From the NCBI RefSeq assembly GCF_932294415.1, contig NC_065538.1:19548667-19612666 (forward strand): DNA of 64,000 nucleotides, in the 5' to 3' direction. The notes beneath the pieces are model-generated. The model was given only the letters and a program-made list of their open reading frames with translations. It ran no database searches and was not told the DNA's origin. The position numbers and the translations under genes are program-made. The stretch's first letter is position 1. The number at the start of each line of letters is the position of its first letter. Positions 35,528-47,945 of this stretch are shown here, piece by piece. This DNA is from Quercus robur. Lineage: Eukaryota > Streptophyta > Magnoliopsida > Fagales > Fagaceae.

Positions 35528-35779
35528 AGAAATCTAGAGTTCAAATTTTCTCTCTCCCAATTATCACACTATAAAAAAAAAAAAAATGATAATAAATTTT
35601 CACAATGACAAGACAAGGCATGCAATTATTTTAGTTGACAAATCATATAATGGCAGTAAAATAAAGATATTTAGGACTAAATAAAAGTATATATCAGGAA
35701 AATTGTGAAATCTTATGTCCACTAATTTGGTTGACATTTAAAGAGACATTTCATTGTAGACCCTTTTGGTTTCGTGCTG

Positions 35780-35820
<41 letters not shown>

Positions 35821-36076
35821 TTTAAACATCGTGTAATTGACCTTCAACTTATCAATCAGTGACTTCTTCCAACTGAAGCCTTTACGTTTGGGTAAAGTCC
35901 AATTGAATTGGTTTTCCTATCACGCTAGGCCTCATGGCCGTTTCCATCTTTTGTTTTTTGTGTTACTTATGTTTATTTACAATTTTACATTTATTTCAGA
36001 GATTATATGAGCAGCTATAGTGTTATCAAACAAAAAAAAAGTAATATTTACTTTTAACGGATGTTTTAGGATGTAC
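35528..36076. other. AT-rich spacer after unit B
   Basis: The flank shared with unit A runs to the TA repeat at 35783-35818. After that comes single-copy AT-rich sequence with no gene or element recognised. Confidence 0.5.
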
Positions 36077-36086
36077 CAAGAAACGG

Positions 36087-36535
36087 GGACAAAATTGGCT
36101 TCTGCCCTTTTCGGGCAAATTAATTAGTCTTTTGCCATTCTTCCTAAACTAAATAGGGAAATGCTCCTCTTTTGAAAATCGAGTTTTTCAAAATCGAGTT
36201 AAGCCCTATAATGACGTTTTCAAGGACCTATAGTGACGTTTTTAAAGACTTATAGTGGCGTTTTGTAACTTGATATCCATGAAATCGAGTTATAGGCAAT
36301 AAAATTGCCTATAACTCGATTTCATGGATATCAAGTTATAAAACGTCACTATAGGTTCTTAAATCGTCACTATAGGTCCTTAAAAACGTTACTATAGAAC
36401 TCCAAAATTTTTTTTTTTTTTAACTCGATTTTGAGAAACTCAATTTTCAAAAGAGGGACATTTCCCTATTTTGTTTGGGAAGAAGGGCAAAAGGCTAATT
36501 AATTTGCCCGAAAAGGGCAGAAACCCATTTTGTCC
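36087..36535. mobile_element. Foldback MITE (long hairpin), 449 bp
   Basis: The two halves are inverted copies meeting near 36298 (TATAGGCAATAAAATTGCCTATA), with arms of about 210-220 bases differing at a modest number of positions. Termini are GGACAAAATTGG and CCCATTTTGTCC. The flanking repeat CAAGAAACGG (36077-36086 and 36536-36545) is 9-10 bp, which suits a Mutator-type transposase. It is non-coding. The arms could fold as one hairpin in RNA. Confidence 0.85.
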
Positions 36536-36545
36536 CAAGAAACGG

Positions 36546-37848
36546 TCATTGTCATCTTAAGGGTTTGAGAATTGAGAGATATCTATATATTGGGATCAAG
36601 AAAGTTCTAGATATTCTTGTCCAAGAACCCTAGTGACCACAAAAGTTCTCTAGGAATCATCACTTTCTTTACAATTTAAGGGGGAAAAAACCTACAATTC
36701 AATTGAAATTTTTTCTTTTACAACTCTCATACCTAGGGATGACCATACACTTGACCAAGCCAACCCAACTACCTGACCTAGTTCGATTCGAATGGTTCTA
36801 GGTAGTTTTGCTCATGTTAGTTGGTCGAATAGGATGTCGGTTGGCAAGTTTATTGAAAAAGAAATGTTATGTCCACAAAACTTTCATAATAAATCTTAAG
36901 TAGTAGATTATTATTGCTATTACTAGTAGGCAAAAAATAATTTTAATTATGGGTTCAAATTAGAGCCAATAACAACTTAATAAAATGCTACTTGCTTAAT
37001 TACCAAAAAAAAAAAAAAAAAAAAAACGTAAGCCTTCAACATTGGTCCTTGAGATATTTGTTCCTCATTGTGTTAACAAATGTCCTTTCTTCTTCTTCTT
37101 CTCAAAAAAAGAAAAAAAAAATGTCCTTTCTTCTTATCTTCTACACAATCCACTTATCTCTAATCTGTTTCAATTTTTTTTCACCTTCTTTTATTTTTAA
37201 TTTCCTTATTTTCTTTATCTCTCTCCTCTAATCTCTGTTTACTTTTCGTGATGGTGGACCTCAACAATGACAACAAGGATGAGGGGATGATGAAGTCTCT
37301 TCACTTTCAATCCCAGAACTACTTCGATCATTCTGATCTCTAGGTAGATTTGCAAGTTGTGTGATTCAAGTTTTAGGTAGATATGGTGAGAAAAAAAAAT
37401 TTTAATAGGCAGACTTATGTAGCTTTTTATGTTTTTGACATTTTTTTCCTCTATGGCTAGATGATTGCAGATCTGGTTTGGGTTGTTGGAGACTAAATTT
37501 TGTAGGTTTTTTTTTTGTTTTTTTTGTTTTTGTTTTTGTTTTTGTTTTTTTTTTGTTGTTGTAAATATGTGTTTTTGTGATTTGTGACTCCTGATGACTT
37601 GTTTGAGGCCAATCGTCTATTTGATAGTGGAATATAGGTGGTTTTGCTAGATTTGTTAGATGACAATGGGTGGGAGGGTTTCAAACCCAAGAGGATCGAG
37701 TCGAGTGACGATTTAACACCAAATGCTATTCCACTCAACTCGATATCCACCTTGCAATTTGTAATAGATGCCCTAAAACTTGCTTCGCATAACTTTATTT
37801 TTTTTGTGATGCTAGAAATATTAAAAATTTAAATTAAATATTTTTAGG
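36546..37848. other. Intergenic, AT-rich with homopolymers
   Basis: No gene supported. A stretch around 37250-37800 (GTGATGGTGGACCTCAACAA and following) is less AT-rich and has short frames, but no start-to-stop structure or recognisable motif, so it may be a decayed gene fragment. Confidence 0.4.
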
Positions 37849-37849
37849 C

Positions 37850-38575
37850 GAGTGGTCCTTTGTTTGTGTTCCATGGACTGCAGACTACAAGCCCACTAAA
37901 AAGATAAGGTGATCTGAAGGGCCAAGCTCGGCCCATATCCTTTGAAGGAAAGGGCCTAAACCTAATAAAGGGACCAAGGGCCCACCCTAGGAAGGAATCC
38001 TTTTTCCACCTATGGATGCCAACGAAATGTATCCCCTTAGACAATATCAACCGAGGGTGCCCCGTCAATGACATAGCCAAGGAGAAACCTAAACCCATGA
38101 AAGATGTCTGAGGAGCCTAGGGAGGTAGTTCTTGAATTAAGCAATAGTCACCTCTGTGTTAATTAAAATGTTCTCACCTAACAAAACAACATTTATTACT
38201 GAATGAATGACTTGAACAGTGGGCTCTTGCCCCAAAGGTCCATCTTCATCATCAAAAGGGTGGAGAAGACACCCAATGGGACAAGTATCTCTTGATCCTC
38301 ATCATGACAGCCTACTACTGAGGAGAAGGCTTGGGGCTATAAATAGAGGCTTTATGCACACTTGGTGGGATATACCAAAATTAGAGAGAAAAAAAAGTTG
38401 AGAGAATTTGTACTTGTTTTGGATGTATGTATCCTCAGCAACAATAGTTCATCCTTGTTTATCAATAATAAACTTGTATTATTCAGTTTTTACTCTTGTT
38501 CAGATCTCCTATTGTGGATTGATTGCTTCCCATCCATTACAAATTAGTTGTGATGATCAAGTATTGATTTAGAGC
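37850..38575 (+). mobile_element. Unclassified LTR-like repeat
   Basis: GC-richer than its surroundings, with CCGAGG-type motifs, a TATA box (GGCTATAAATAGAGGC, about 38333-38348) and a downstream stretch ending in AATAATAAACTTGTA, a polyadenylation-like signal. This promoter-plus-terminator layout resembles a solo LTR, but I could not fix TG...CA ends or a target duplication. Confidence 0.4.
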
Positions 38576-40666
38576 CTAGGTTTTTAGTTTTTTATTTTTA
38601 TTTTTTTATTTTTATAAAAAGTAGGTTTTTAGTTAGTTTTAGACTCCCACACTATTTATTATGTTATTGAAGTGACACAAACTACATTTATTGTTATATT
38701 AGTTTGTAATTAAACATTTTGTAATGAAATTAGAAGTAGGTTTTTATTTATTTAAGATCAAAAAAGATCTTAAAAACTTTCCTCCACATTTCTCATCGTT
38801 GCCTTTTAGGTAAAACATTAATTGTCCTTAACATGATCTATGAGGAGAATGAAAGTTATCGAATAGGAAAATGTCAAATCGCAACTAGATGATATTGGTG
38901 TCATATTGTAATTAAGGATTGGTCAATTAATTAATTACAAGATGAAAATTTTCAAAATTACTACCAATTTTATTATAAAAAACACTTACAAACTGACATA
39001 ACAATAAATATTATTGGTGTCATATTTGTATAATAAATAAATTTATTAATTACTTTTTTTGTTATTTATTTAAAACAAATGTTTGTAAGATTGTTGTTGA
39101 TTTCAGCCGGCCGGAGCATTTAGAAAATACTATATCGTTTAGTAAATTGGAACGAGAAATCCCACCATTTAACTTTCAGAAAAATTTTGTTCCAATCATT
39201 CTGGTTTATTCCGGTTTTCCAACAACATTCAAATTTCAATCGGAATGAATTTGCTCCTTAAATTTTTTTTTTTTTTTTTTAAATCATGTGGAAAGTACTC
39301 TCTGAAACAAGAATTTCAATTAAAAATCTTACAACTAGCAAAAGTGATATCATACGCAATATAAACCTTTTGTTTTGTTTTAAAATGAAATGAAAACAAC
39401 TCCTTTTTTATATTTTTTAGAACCCAAAAAAAAAAAAAAAAAAAAACCTCACATTAAATCTTATCCAAACAACGCAGAGAAACAAACAAATCTAAGACAA
39501 CCTAAATTAAGGGACAGTTTCACATGGAAAATTATCCCCCTTTTTAGAGGAAAAATTTCCATATTTAAAATTCCCATATTTTGTAAACGTGGCTATAGGC
39601 CATCCTAAAAAAAAAAAAAAAAAAAAAAGGGCTGAACCTATAGCTGCGTTTAAAAAGGCCCATAAAAAACGCGGCTAAAAACACTTACAAACGCAGCTAT
39701 AGTTCCGCTATAGCTGCATTTTTTGTAGTGGTAAAAGGCAATGGTAATAAGTGGGAGTGGCGTTACACCTATCCTGTTTCACACATAATTTTCACTCAAC
39801 ACAGAGCTATGCAATAACGTGTTTTAACTTAGGACCAAGGTTTTAAATTTCATTTCGTTTCGTTTTGATCGGAATATTCCATTTTGGTGCTTAACCTAGT
39901 GCACTTACCCCCCATGTTCTGTTTTGGTTTAAATTTTGGTCTGTTTTGGTGTTTCAGATGAATTTTGGCAATTCCAGTCTCTCAATTCTAGACTATTCCG
40001 GAGTGTGTTGAATTTTTTTTTTTTTTTTAACATTGAAGTCCAAATTCATCATTTGACTCATTTTATTCGCATATCATATTTTAAATTATGTGTTGGTTAA
40101 TTAGATACAATAAAATATGAAGTTATAAATAAATATTTGTGTGTGCATATATATCTAGTACATAATCCCGAAGCAATGTATTAATACCAAAATATTATGT
40201 TCTAAATGTCAATTCGGAACAAAATTCAAAACCTTAGATAAAAAAATAAAAAATTTAAAAATTAAAAAAAAAAAAAAAAAACCTTGACCAGAAAAAAAAT
40301 AAAAATTGATTTGACCCGAAACCGAAAGTAAAAGGTGTAGTCATAATTTGCATATGTCCAAAGGAGTCGGTTGCATTATTGCAAAAATGGGCCATCCTCC
40401 TCCCCTCCATAACAGACACAAGACGAGAAAGCCAAACCATACAAAACAATGTGTGGTTGGCTGCACACCACCAACTTCATCCATTTTCATAAAGCAACGA
40501 ACGATCTCAACAACTGCATCAAACAAAGCTTTACAAGGATAATAGAAGATGAAACTAATATAAATTAAGAAAGATAAAATAAAAGGAAAGAAGAGCAAAA
40601 ACTGCTTCTCCTCCCCTTTATTACAAGGACATACGGACAAAAGAACACAACAATTTTTCAATCAAA
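38576..40666. other. AT-rich intergenic region downstream of the aquaporin
   Basis: Low-complexity AT DNA with several A and T runs. One partial element end lies at 39590-39732. The aquaporin 3' UTR is expected just left of 40667 (minus strand). No other gene is seen. Confidence 0.5.
39590..39732. mobile_element. CACTA-type transposon end (fragment)
   Basis: The right edge reads TTTTTTGTAGTG, the complement of CACTACAAAAAA, the terminus typical of plant CACTA (En/Spm) elements. Next to it are subterminal repeats around AACGCRGCTATAG in both orientations. No partner CACTA end was found to the left, so it is a remnant. Confidence 0.5.
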
Positions 40667-42334
40667 TCAATACTCATTGGACAGAGGTGCATGTTCATGA
40701 TGCATGAACACGTTGCCATAGACAAGCCCAGCTAAGCCACCACCAATTAGGGGTCCAACCCAGTAGATCCAGTTGTCATGGAAGTCACCGCTAGCCACAG
40801 CCGGCCCAAAGGAGCGAGCCGGGTTCATTGATCCACCGGAGAATGGGCCGGCAGCCAAGATGTTTGCACCAACAATGAAACCAATGGCAATGGGTGCAAT
40901 TATGCCTAGTGAACCCTTCTTGGGGTCAGCTGCTGTTGCATAGACTGTGTAAACCAAAGCAAAGGTAATGATAATCTCCATCACCACTCCTTCAATGGCT
41001 CCAACTCCGGCAGCGAGGCTGTGGATGGGAATTGCCTGAACAAAGAAGTAACATCAATTTGGTGTTAATTTAGCTTTCCTTGAGAAGGAAGGAAGAGATT
41101 AAATTATAGAACATAAAAGGAATTTGATGAATCGTGATCCTCTATCGATGTAAACTTCATTATTTGCTAAATCAACCATATTTTTTACACGTTTTATTTA
41201 TTTATCTTCCTTCTAAAGTAACCATAAGTTAAAGGAAAAAAATCTGTCATATGATATGCTACAATTAATAAAGTATAAAGTGAAGCACTTTTTTTGGAGC
41301 CAGAAGATTTTTTGTTGAAAGTTTGATCAGATAACCACAAACACATGTTTTGGCTCTTGTAACGATAAGGTCATAGTTGCCCTTGTTTTCTTAAGTATTA
41401 ACTATATAGAAAGTGTTTGGGGTGCCAAAAATTGAAAAAATTCTTATCAAACAAAACTTAATTACCAAGCCTCCAGTGACTGCCTTGAGAAGGAAACATG
41501 CTACAATGGAGCCAAGAAGTTGAGCAATCCAGTAGAAGATGCCAGTAAGTACTGTGATTTGGCCACCAAGTGCCAATCCAAAGGTGACAGCAGGGTTAAC
41601 ATGGCCACCTGAGATGTTGGCACCAACTGAGACTGCAACAAATAGAGCAAAGCCATGGCAGATAGCAATGGCTACTAGCCCCTCTGGATCAAGTGCCGCA
41701 TTGGACGTCAACTTATCTGTCAAAACAAAAACAAAAAAAGATGTAAGAATTAATGCAAAAGTGGGGAGAAAAAAAAAGACAAAAATTACTTACTGTTATG
41801 CATCCAAAGCTCTCTCTCTCTCTCTCATGGCTACAGCCTAACCAACAACAATAAGTCTAACAACCAAACCTTAATCTTACAATGAATCATCAACAGACTA
41901 GTCAACATCTACAACATAGCTTACATAAGTAACCCTCCTCGAAGAATATTATGGTTTCTTTTTCCCTCTTTTATTTATGGTTAATATTTGTCATCCTCAT
42001 ATAGGTTTATTTATCCCATAAAAAAATTATAAAGATTTATCATCCAATGATCAACAAGAGTTCGAAATATTTCTATGTTATCAAAAGAACAGAACAAAGA
42101 AATTAAATTGAAATGTTATCTTTAGCTCAAGCAGTGTGCTAGAGGGACAGCCATGTAAATTAAGAAAAGGGAGCTATTATAAGTGAGTGAGTGAGAGGAG
42201 AACTAACTGTATGCTATAGCCGAACCAACACCAGCAAAAACAAAGAGCAAGGTTGAGATGAACTCAGCAATATAGGACCTGAAAGAGCTCAAACTAAACG
42301 AGTCATCAAATCGACCAAAGGCAATCCTGGCCAT
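40667..42334 (-). CDS. TIP2;1: Tonoplast intrinsic protein, TIP2 (delta-TIP) type aquaporin
   Basis: Vacuolar-membrane channel for water, and in this subgroup ammonia. Three exons on the minus strand: 42334-42208, 41716-41466, 41035-40667, giving 248 codons plus stop, the normal TIP length. The N terminus [14 protein letters not shown] and six hydrophobic membrane segments are as in TIP2 proteins. The two NPA boxes are HVNPAVTF (residues 83-85) and SMNPARSF (197-199), with Arg200 of the selectivity filter; His63 fits the TIP histidine. All splice sites are GT-AG. Arabidopsis TIP2;1 is At3g16240, beside NDF4, which supports orthology. Upstream of the start codon (minus strand) an A/T-rich TATTTATA lies about 110 bases away. 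Confidence 0.96.
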
Positions 42335-44150
42335 TTTTTGGTTTAACTAAGTGCTATAGCTATTGGAGACGGAGTACTTGAGAGGATAAGGATAGAGAGA
42401 ATATATGGTTGAGATAGCAAAAATGGCTTTTCTAGGTCACATATAAATACTACAAAGATGTGCAATATAATATAAGCTTTATTAGGGTATAGATCATGAG
42501 TAATTCATACTAAGATTGTGTTACTATTATTGAAAAGTATTGTTTATTAAGAAGATGAAAAAGGAATATGTAAAGTGTACACAATATCCATTCACATCCA
42601 ATCTGGCTATTTTCTGTGGTCTTAGCTGTCACAAACATGCTTTAATGGAAATGTCCGGAAGCACATCAATGATTCTACCATGTGAGACTGATGAGAGTGA
42701 GAGAGAGCAAAAGTTGTGAAATTTTGGTGGGGTTGTTTTTACGAAGAAAATAATGATAAAAGGGAATAGACATGAGGGCATGGCTTGCTTTGGCCCACAT
42801 ATTGCACCGACCAATGGCTCCATGTCCCAAATTAATATGGACAAGAAGTTGTGGCATTTGAAAAATGAGTGGATAGGATTAACATTTTGTATTTTTAATT
42901 TTTTAATTTGTTTGTTTAGGCTTAAGTGGCCTTCTTTAATTGGCTGTGGATAAAGAGGAATCTTAAGCTTTAGCGTGTTTGTTGGTTTATTAGCTTGGAA
43001 TTATTATTATTATTATTATTTTTTTCTTTCAAGAATCAGGAGCTTGGAATAATTTATTAGTTGTGCCTTGATCAACTCTGTTAATTATTTGATGATAACT
43101 TTAAGGGGTTTCTTTTTTCTTTTCTTATGTTTTTGTCTGCATGAGTAAAAGGTGGTTTTGGATATTCACCCACGTGATTCCATTGTCCTATTGGGAAGGC
43201 TCTAGCTCAATGAATTGAATTGTCCATCACTGAAACCGACCTTTTACAGTTTTGGTGCTCCCACAGAATTGTTTAGCTAATCGAAGTGCACCACATCATT
43301 AATGGTGAATTCCGTTTAGTCTTTTACTGGAAAGGCAAATAAATTTTAGTTACCAAATAATCTTCCCCCTCAATTTACGTGATTGAATAATTGAGTTTGG
43401 GTTTGAATTAGTACTAGACTCATTAACACTGAGGCCGCAAGCCAACGAGAGAATCTCGTGATATATCCTACTTGATAGAATTTTTTATTTTTATTTTTAT
43501 AAGATGTGATTTACTTCTATGATCTTATCTTTTTTTTATTCAGCAAAAAGTAATAATAAAAAATGATAATTGATTAAGCTTTTGCGCCCATTTTTCTATT
43601 CTCAAATCAGATTAATTGTGTTGGAGTCACAGGCAAATAGGCAATGCCCTTGAACATGAACTTGAAGCATCACGTGCTCCGTCTTAATTACTTGTTTGAA
43701 CCACTAATCAAATGAGAGTACCAAATAACAAATATTTTGAATTTTAAACATCTCAAACTTCTAGACATTGAGTTAATGTTTCTCTAATTTTTGTCACGTA
43801 TCTATTTATGCAAAACCTAACTTTTGGAACTTCGTACACAATTTTTGTACACAATTTTTTTATTTTCACAATGTTTATGTAGCATGAATACTGCAATAAC
43901 AAACGCAATTGTGATGTCAAATTAAAGTAACTATTGGTATGATATAAACTAATTGTTATCTATGTTATATGTATGCGATGCCACAAAATAAGTTTATGGC
44001 ATGCTGCCGAATGAATTATCTCACACTAGCGTAGTATATAGAGCGCTTCTCATTGTTCGCAATAAATGAGTGATGTACATCATGGAAAGACAATATAATC
44101 GTAGTACTTCGATGGTGAGAGTGACTGATCATGGTGAATTTATATATATA
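42335..44150. other. Aquaporin upstream region and AT-rich intergenic DNA
   Basis: The first few hundred bases should hold the TIP2 promoter. A (TTA)n run lies near 43000. No further gene or element is recognised. Confidence 0.5.
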
Positions 44151-44870
44151 TACAGTAATACTTATTAGAACACATTATAAAATAGTAATATTAGTGTTTT
44201 AAACCGGATTTATAATACATTATTTAACCTAAATTGGATTTATAATGTAAAAGGGTCTAACCTTTGTAGTTATAGACTGAGGTTATAAATAGCGGATACT
44301 AGACACACATAACCAATGTGGGATAAACATCTTTTTTTTTTTTTGAGTAAACAGTAATATTTATTAAAATACACATGATATAATAATATTAGTATTTTAA
44401 AATAGGTTTATAATACATTATTTAATCAGAGTACAACTACAAAAGGGTCTAACCTTTGTAGTTGTAGATTTGGGTTATAAATAGCGGACACTAGACACAC
44501 ACAACCAATGTGGGATAAACATCCTTTCTTTTTTTAGAGTAAACAGTAATATTTATTAAAACACACATGAAAATAGTAATATTAGTGTTTTAAACTGGGT
44601 TTATAATACATTATTTAACCAAAATATAACTACAAAAGGACCTAATCTTTGTAGTTGTAGACTGGGGTTATAAACAGCAGACACTAGACACACACAACTA
44701 ATGTGGGATAAGCATCCTTTTTTTTTAGTAAACAGTGATACTTATTAGAACACATACGAAAATAGTAATATTAGTGTTTTAAACTAGGTTTATAATACAT
44801 TTTTTAACCATAGTACAACTTCAAAAGGGCCTAACATTTGTAGCTGTAGACTGATGAGTTTTTGATTAGG
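44150..44870. repeat. Tandem repeat, four copies of about 190 bp
   Basis: Copies start near 44152, 44351, 44543 and 44731 with ACAGTAATAYTTATTA. Each of the first three has GTCTAACCTTTGTAGTTG or a close form, TTATAAATAGCGGA and CAATGTGGGATAAACATC; the fourth is cut short. The TATA-like TTATAAATA recurs in every full unit. No coding frame. Confidence 0.85.
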
Positions 44871-45225
44871 TTCGATTGGGTAGAATTATTTTTTAATTTT
44901 TTCTTTTTAGGTAGAAAATTGATAGATAGAATTTGGGCACATATTAGTGACTTAGAATGAAGATCAATAATGGGTGTAAAGGCTTAAGTCCACGATGTAA
45001 AGTTATAGAAGGCAAAAGCAAAAGCAAAATTAATTACTTGGTTTGTTTTGATGGCTTATGTCCACGATATAAAGTTTTTAGTGATTACGTCTTTATTAAT
45101 ATTAGTCGCAAATTCACGCGTTGCACTTAATAATATTATTGTTTTAGTTATTATTTATTAACAATTGGTTTTTCATTATCTTTTAAGTTAATAAAAACCA
45201 TACATGTACTTTTTCTTAAACCTTT

Positions 45226-45271
<46 letters not shown>

Positions 45272-45355
45272 TTTAATGTGAATCTTTACATACATAAACT
45301 CTATATATTCCAATTCTTTATATACATAAAAACATAGATGTGTATATATATATAT
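44871..45355. other. AT-rich spacer
   Basis: Contains (CATA)n and (TA)n runs at 45227-45270. The sequence TTAATGTGAATCTTTAYATA with AACTCTATATATTCC after it occurs here (45273-45312) and again at 46182-46220 and 46270-46310. No gene. Confidence 0.5.
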
Positions 45356-46131
45356 TGTAGGGATAAAGGCCTAGGATAATATGTTGGGCCTTGGGCTTTT
45401 GTTTGAGGACACTGAATGGTCCGAGGAGGGGCAAATAGTCATTTAGGGTTCCAATTTAAAGTCTCATGAGTAAAAAACAAATGAAAGGTAATCCAAGGAG
45501 GAATTACTCCTTGAATGTGGCGTGTGCAGCTCAAATATGTATTCCAGCAAGTAGAATAACCCTCCAAGAAGTTGCGATAACAGGAACATACTTCATGAAC
45601 ATACAAGAAGGCAAGAAGCCCAAAAATATCTAGGGGAAAGCTGCTGTCACTGCATTAAATGCATGACAGCTACTTTTCTGGCTATATTTATGTGGAAAAG
45701 ACCTCTGAATAGTGTTACCTTAGTTACCACAACTCACAGAAAGTCAGAGAGGGTGTCTGATGAGATAGGTACTCAAATGGAGGCTCAGATAATCAACAAG
45801 TGTAGAATCAAGATGTTCCAGAAGGAGCTATATAATGTGAGAGACTCTCCCTGAGGAAAAGGGGGGGGGGGAGAAAAAGCAGAGAAAGAAGACTGCAGCA
45901 ATCTAAATTGTCTTTGTATTCAATTGTAATCAATATATACAAGTGTGACTTCCTCGGTTTGAAAATCCACTAATATCAAAATCTCTTCTTTAGTGTTTGA
46001 TTGTCATTTAATTCAGTATTCAACTCATTAGGGTCTAGTTCTTCGACTCACTCTTTACAAATTTATTGTATTGGGCTCATTGGGCCAATATCCCATACGT
46101 TTTGGGCTTGGACTGTAAATCGAGACCCTGC

Positions 46132-46132
<1 letters not shown>
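45356..46132 (+). mobile_element. Solo LTR
   Basis: 777 bp starting TGTAGGGATA and ending ACCCTGCA, flanked by TATAT on both sides (45351-45355 and 46133-46137). The duplication is weak evidence because the site is a TA repeat. The right part has CTCTTTACAAATTTATTGTA and TTGGGCC phrases shared with the LTR at 46640-47431. No second LTR or internal region is present. Confidence 0.75.
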
Positions 46133-46165
<33 letters not shown>

Positions 46166-46639
46166 TATTTATTTATTTATTTAATGTGAATCTTTCCATA
46201 TATAAACTCTATATATTCCATTTCTTTACATACACAAAACCATACACATTAAGTATATATATTATTTACTTAATGTGAATGTTTACATATACAAACTCTA
46301 TCTATTCCATTTCTTTATATACGTAAAACTATAGACTACTATTCCTTAATAATAGTGGCTAATTAGTTTTATCATTTTTTATAATGTAATATGTTGAATA
46401 AAATAATATGAGAAGAAAAAAAAAGTAAAAATAAAATATATAACAATAAACACCAAATTAATTATCTCTATTAATTATATTACAATTTTATTTATTTGAA
46501 TTTAAATAAAATATTATGTGTTTAATTTTAAAAATAAAAAAAAATAAGAAAACATAAATAATTTAATTATATGGAAGATGTGGTTGAGTTTAAATATTGA
46601 ATAAAATAAGATAATATATATATATATATATATAATAAT

Positions 46640-47431
46640 TGTAGGGATGTTAGGCCCAATAGAATATATTGGGCCAGGGGCCCAGTTCGAGGACACCTCA
46701 TAGTCCGAGGATGAATAAACATGTTATAGAGGTTAGCACTAATAAATAAATTAAGAGATCTAGGCGTGATGTTCCAGGGAGGTGATTTGAGGAGAAATGC
46801 TTCCTCGGCTTAGCAAAGCCGAGGTCAGAAGGTGCGGTCTGACATCAAGAGCAACATTTCGGACAATTCCACTGATGAGGATAAGTATCAAGAAGGAATA
46901 GGACAGAGGGAGGCTATGAAATATCTTAAGGGAAAGCTGCTACCACCACATTAAATGCTCTACAGCTAACTCTCTGGCCACATTAATGAAGAAGTGATAC
47001 CTGAACAGTAATTTTCAGCCATACAACTACTCCCTAAAAACTTCAACAAGGTGCTGATGGGACAAGGATCAATATCAACAATCTAATCTACACGTGGAGA
47101 GTAGAGATGAAGGAGGAGGATAGTAAAAAATAGAAAGAAGACCCTAAGAGAAGGGGATCGAAAAATTAAGAGAGAATTACTGTAGCAATAAAAACTGTAT
47201 TTGTAACCAACTTCAAGAATTATATACAAGAGCTGAGCTCCTCAAATTGTGCCGAGGACGATTTTCATGAGATACATCCAGTCTATAATTACTTTATTGT
47301 CACTTGGATCAACGAGAATTGCTACATTAGAGCCTAGTTTTCCAACCCACTCTCTACAAATTCATTGTATTGGGCTATTTGGGCCTAGATCATTTTAACT
47401 TTTGGGCTTAGGTTCAAATCTGGTCCTTACA
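46640..47431 (+). mobile_element. Solo LTR of the same family
   Basis: 792 bp, TGTAGGGATG...GTCCTTACA, with target duplication ATAAT (46635-46639 and 47432-47436). It shares CCGAGGA motifs, the GCTACCACCACATTAAATGC-like phrase and the end region with 45356-46132. Confidence 0.85.
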
Positions 47432-47756
47432 ATAATAAACACCAAATTACCCAAATCATGTTATGTAATAGAATAATATATATTATATTCATATGTATTA
47501 TCTTTAATTTTTTATAACACAATAGGATAACATTTAACAATCAAAGAGAACAAAAAAATTAAAACACAAAACTAAATTGCATCAACCCAAAGTAAAGTTA
47601 TAATGAACACAAAAATTTATCAACTTAAAGTAGAGATGCAGGAAAAATAAAAAAAAATACTCCAAAAAATATTGAGAGAGGGAGAGATAGAGAAATAACA
47701 TTTTCGTGAGGGAAAACTATGCAAAGAATGGAAGAGAGAATGACAAATTTATGGTA

Positions 47757-47945
47757 AGATGAAATGAATATGAAGAGACAAAATAAAGGAAGATAAAGGG
47801 AAAGATGAATAGTGATATTAAGGTTGAGGGTAGTGGGGAGATGAAAAGATAAGGGAGGGAAAGATGAAAAGACAAAATAAAGGAAGATAAAAGGAAAGAT
47901 GAATAGTGATATTAAGATTGAGGGTAGTGGGGACTAGGGAGATGA
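47757..47945. repeat. Tandem duplication of about 100 bp, purine-rich
   Basis: GACAAAATAAAGGAAGATAA to GAGGGTAGTGGGGA occurs twice with few changes (about 47776-47840 and 47870-47933). It lies in an A/G-rich stretch (47640-48060) within a gene-free region, 47437-49096, in which nothing else is recognised. Confidence 0.75.

Larger units (their letters stand above)
26046..35818 (+). repeat. Segmental tandem duplication, unit B
   Basis: Repeats 16244-22927 and ends, like unit A, at a TA repeat (35783-35818). It is longer by a LINE (26511-27577), two solo LTRs (28174-28825, 30317-30924), a short poly(T) insertion near 28989 and longer minisatellites. Introns 1 and 2 are almost identical to unit A, whereas from about 29330 on many C/T differences accumulate. 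Confidence 0.93.

Noticed and set aside
45356-47436. One LTR retrotransposon with LTRs at 45356 and 46640
   Set aside because: Each LTR has its own matching flanks, and the 500 bp between lacks a primer-binding site and any coding sequence.
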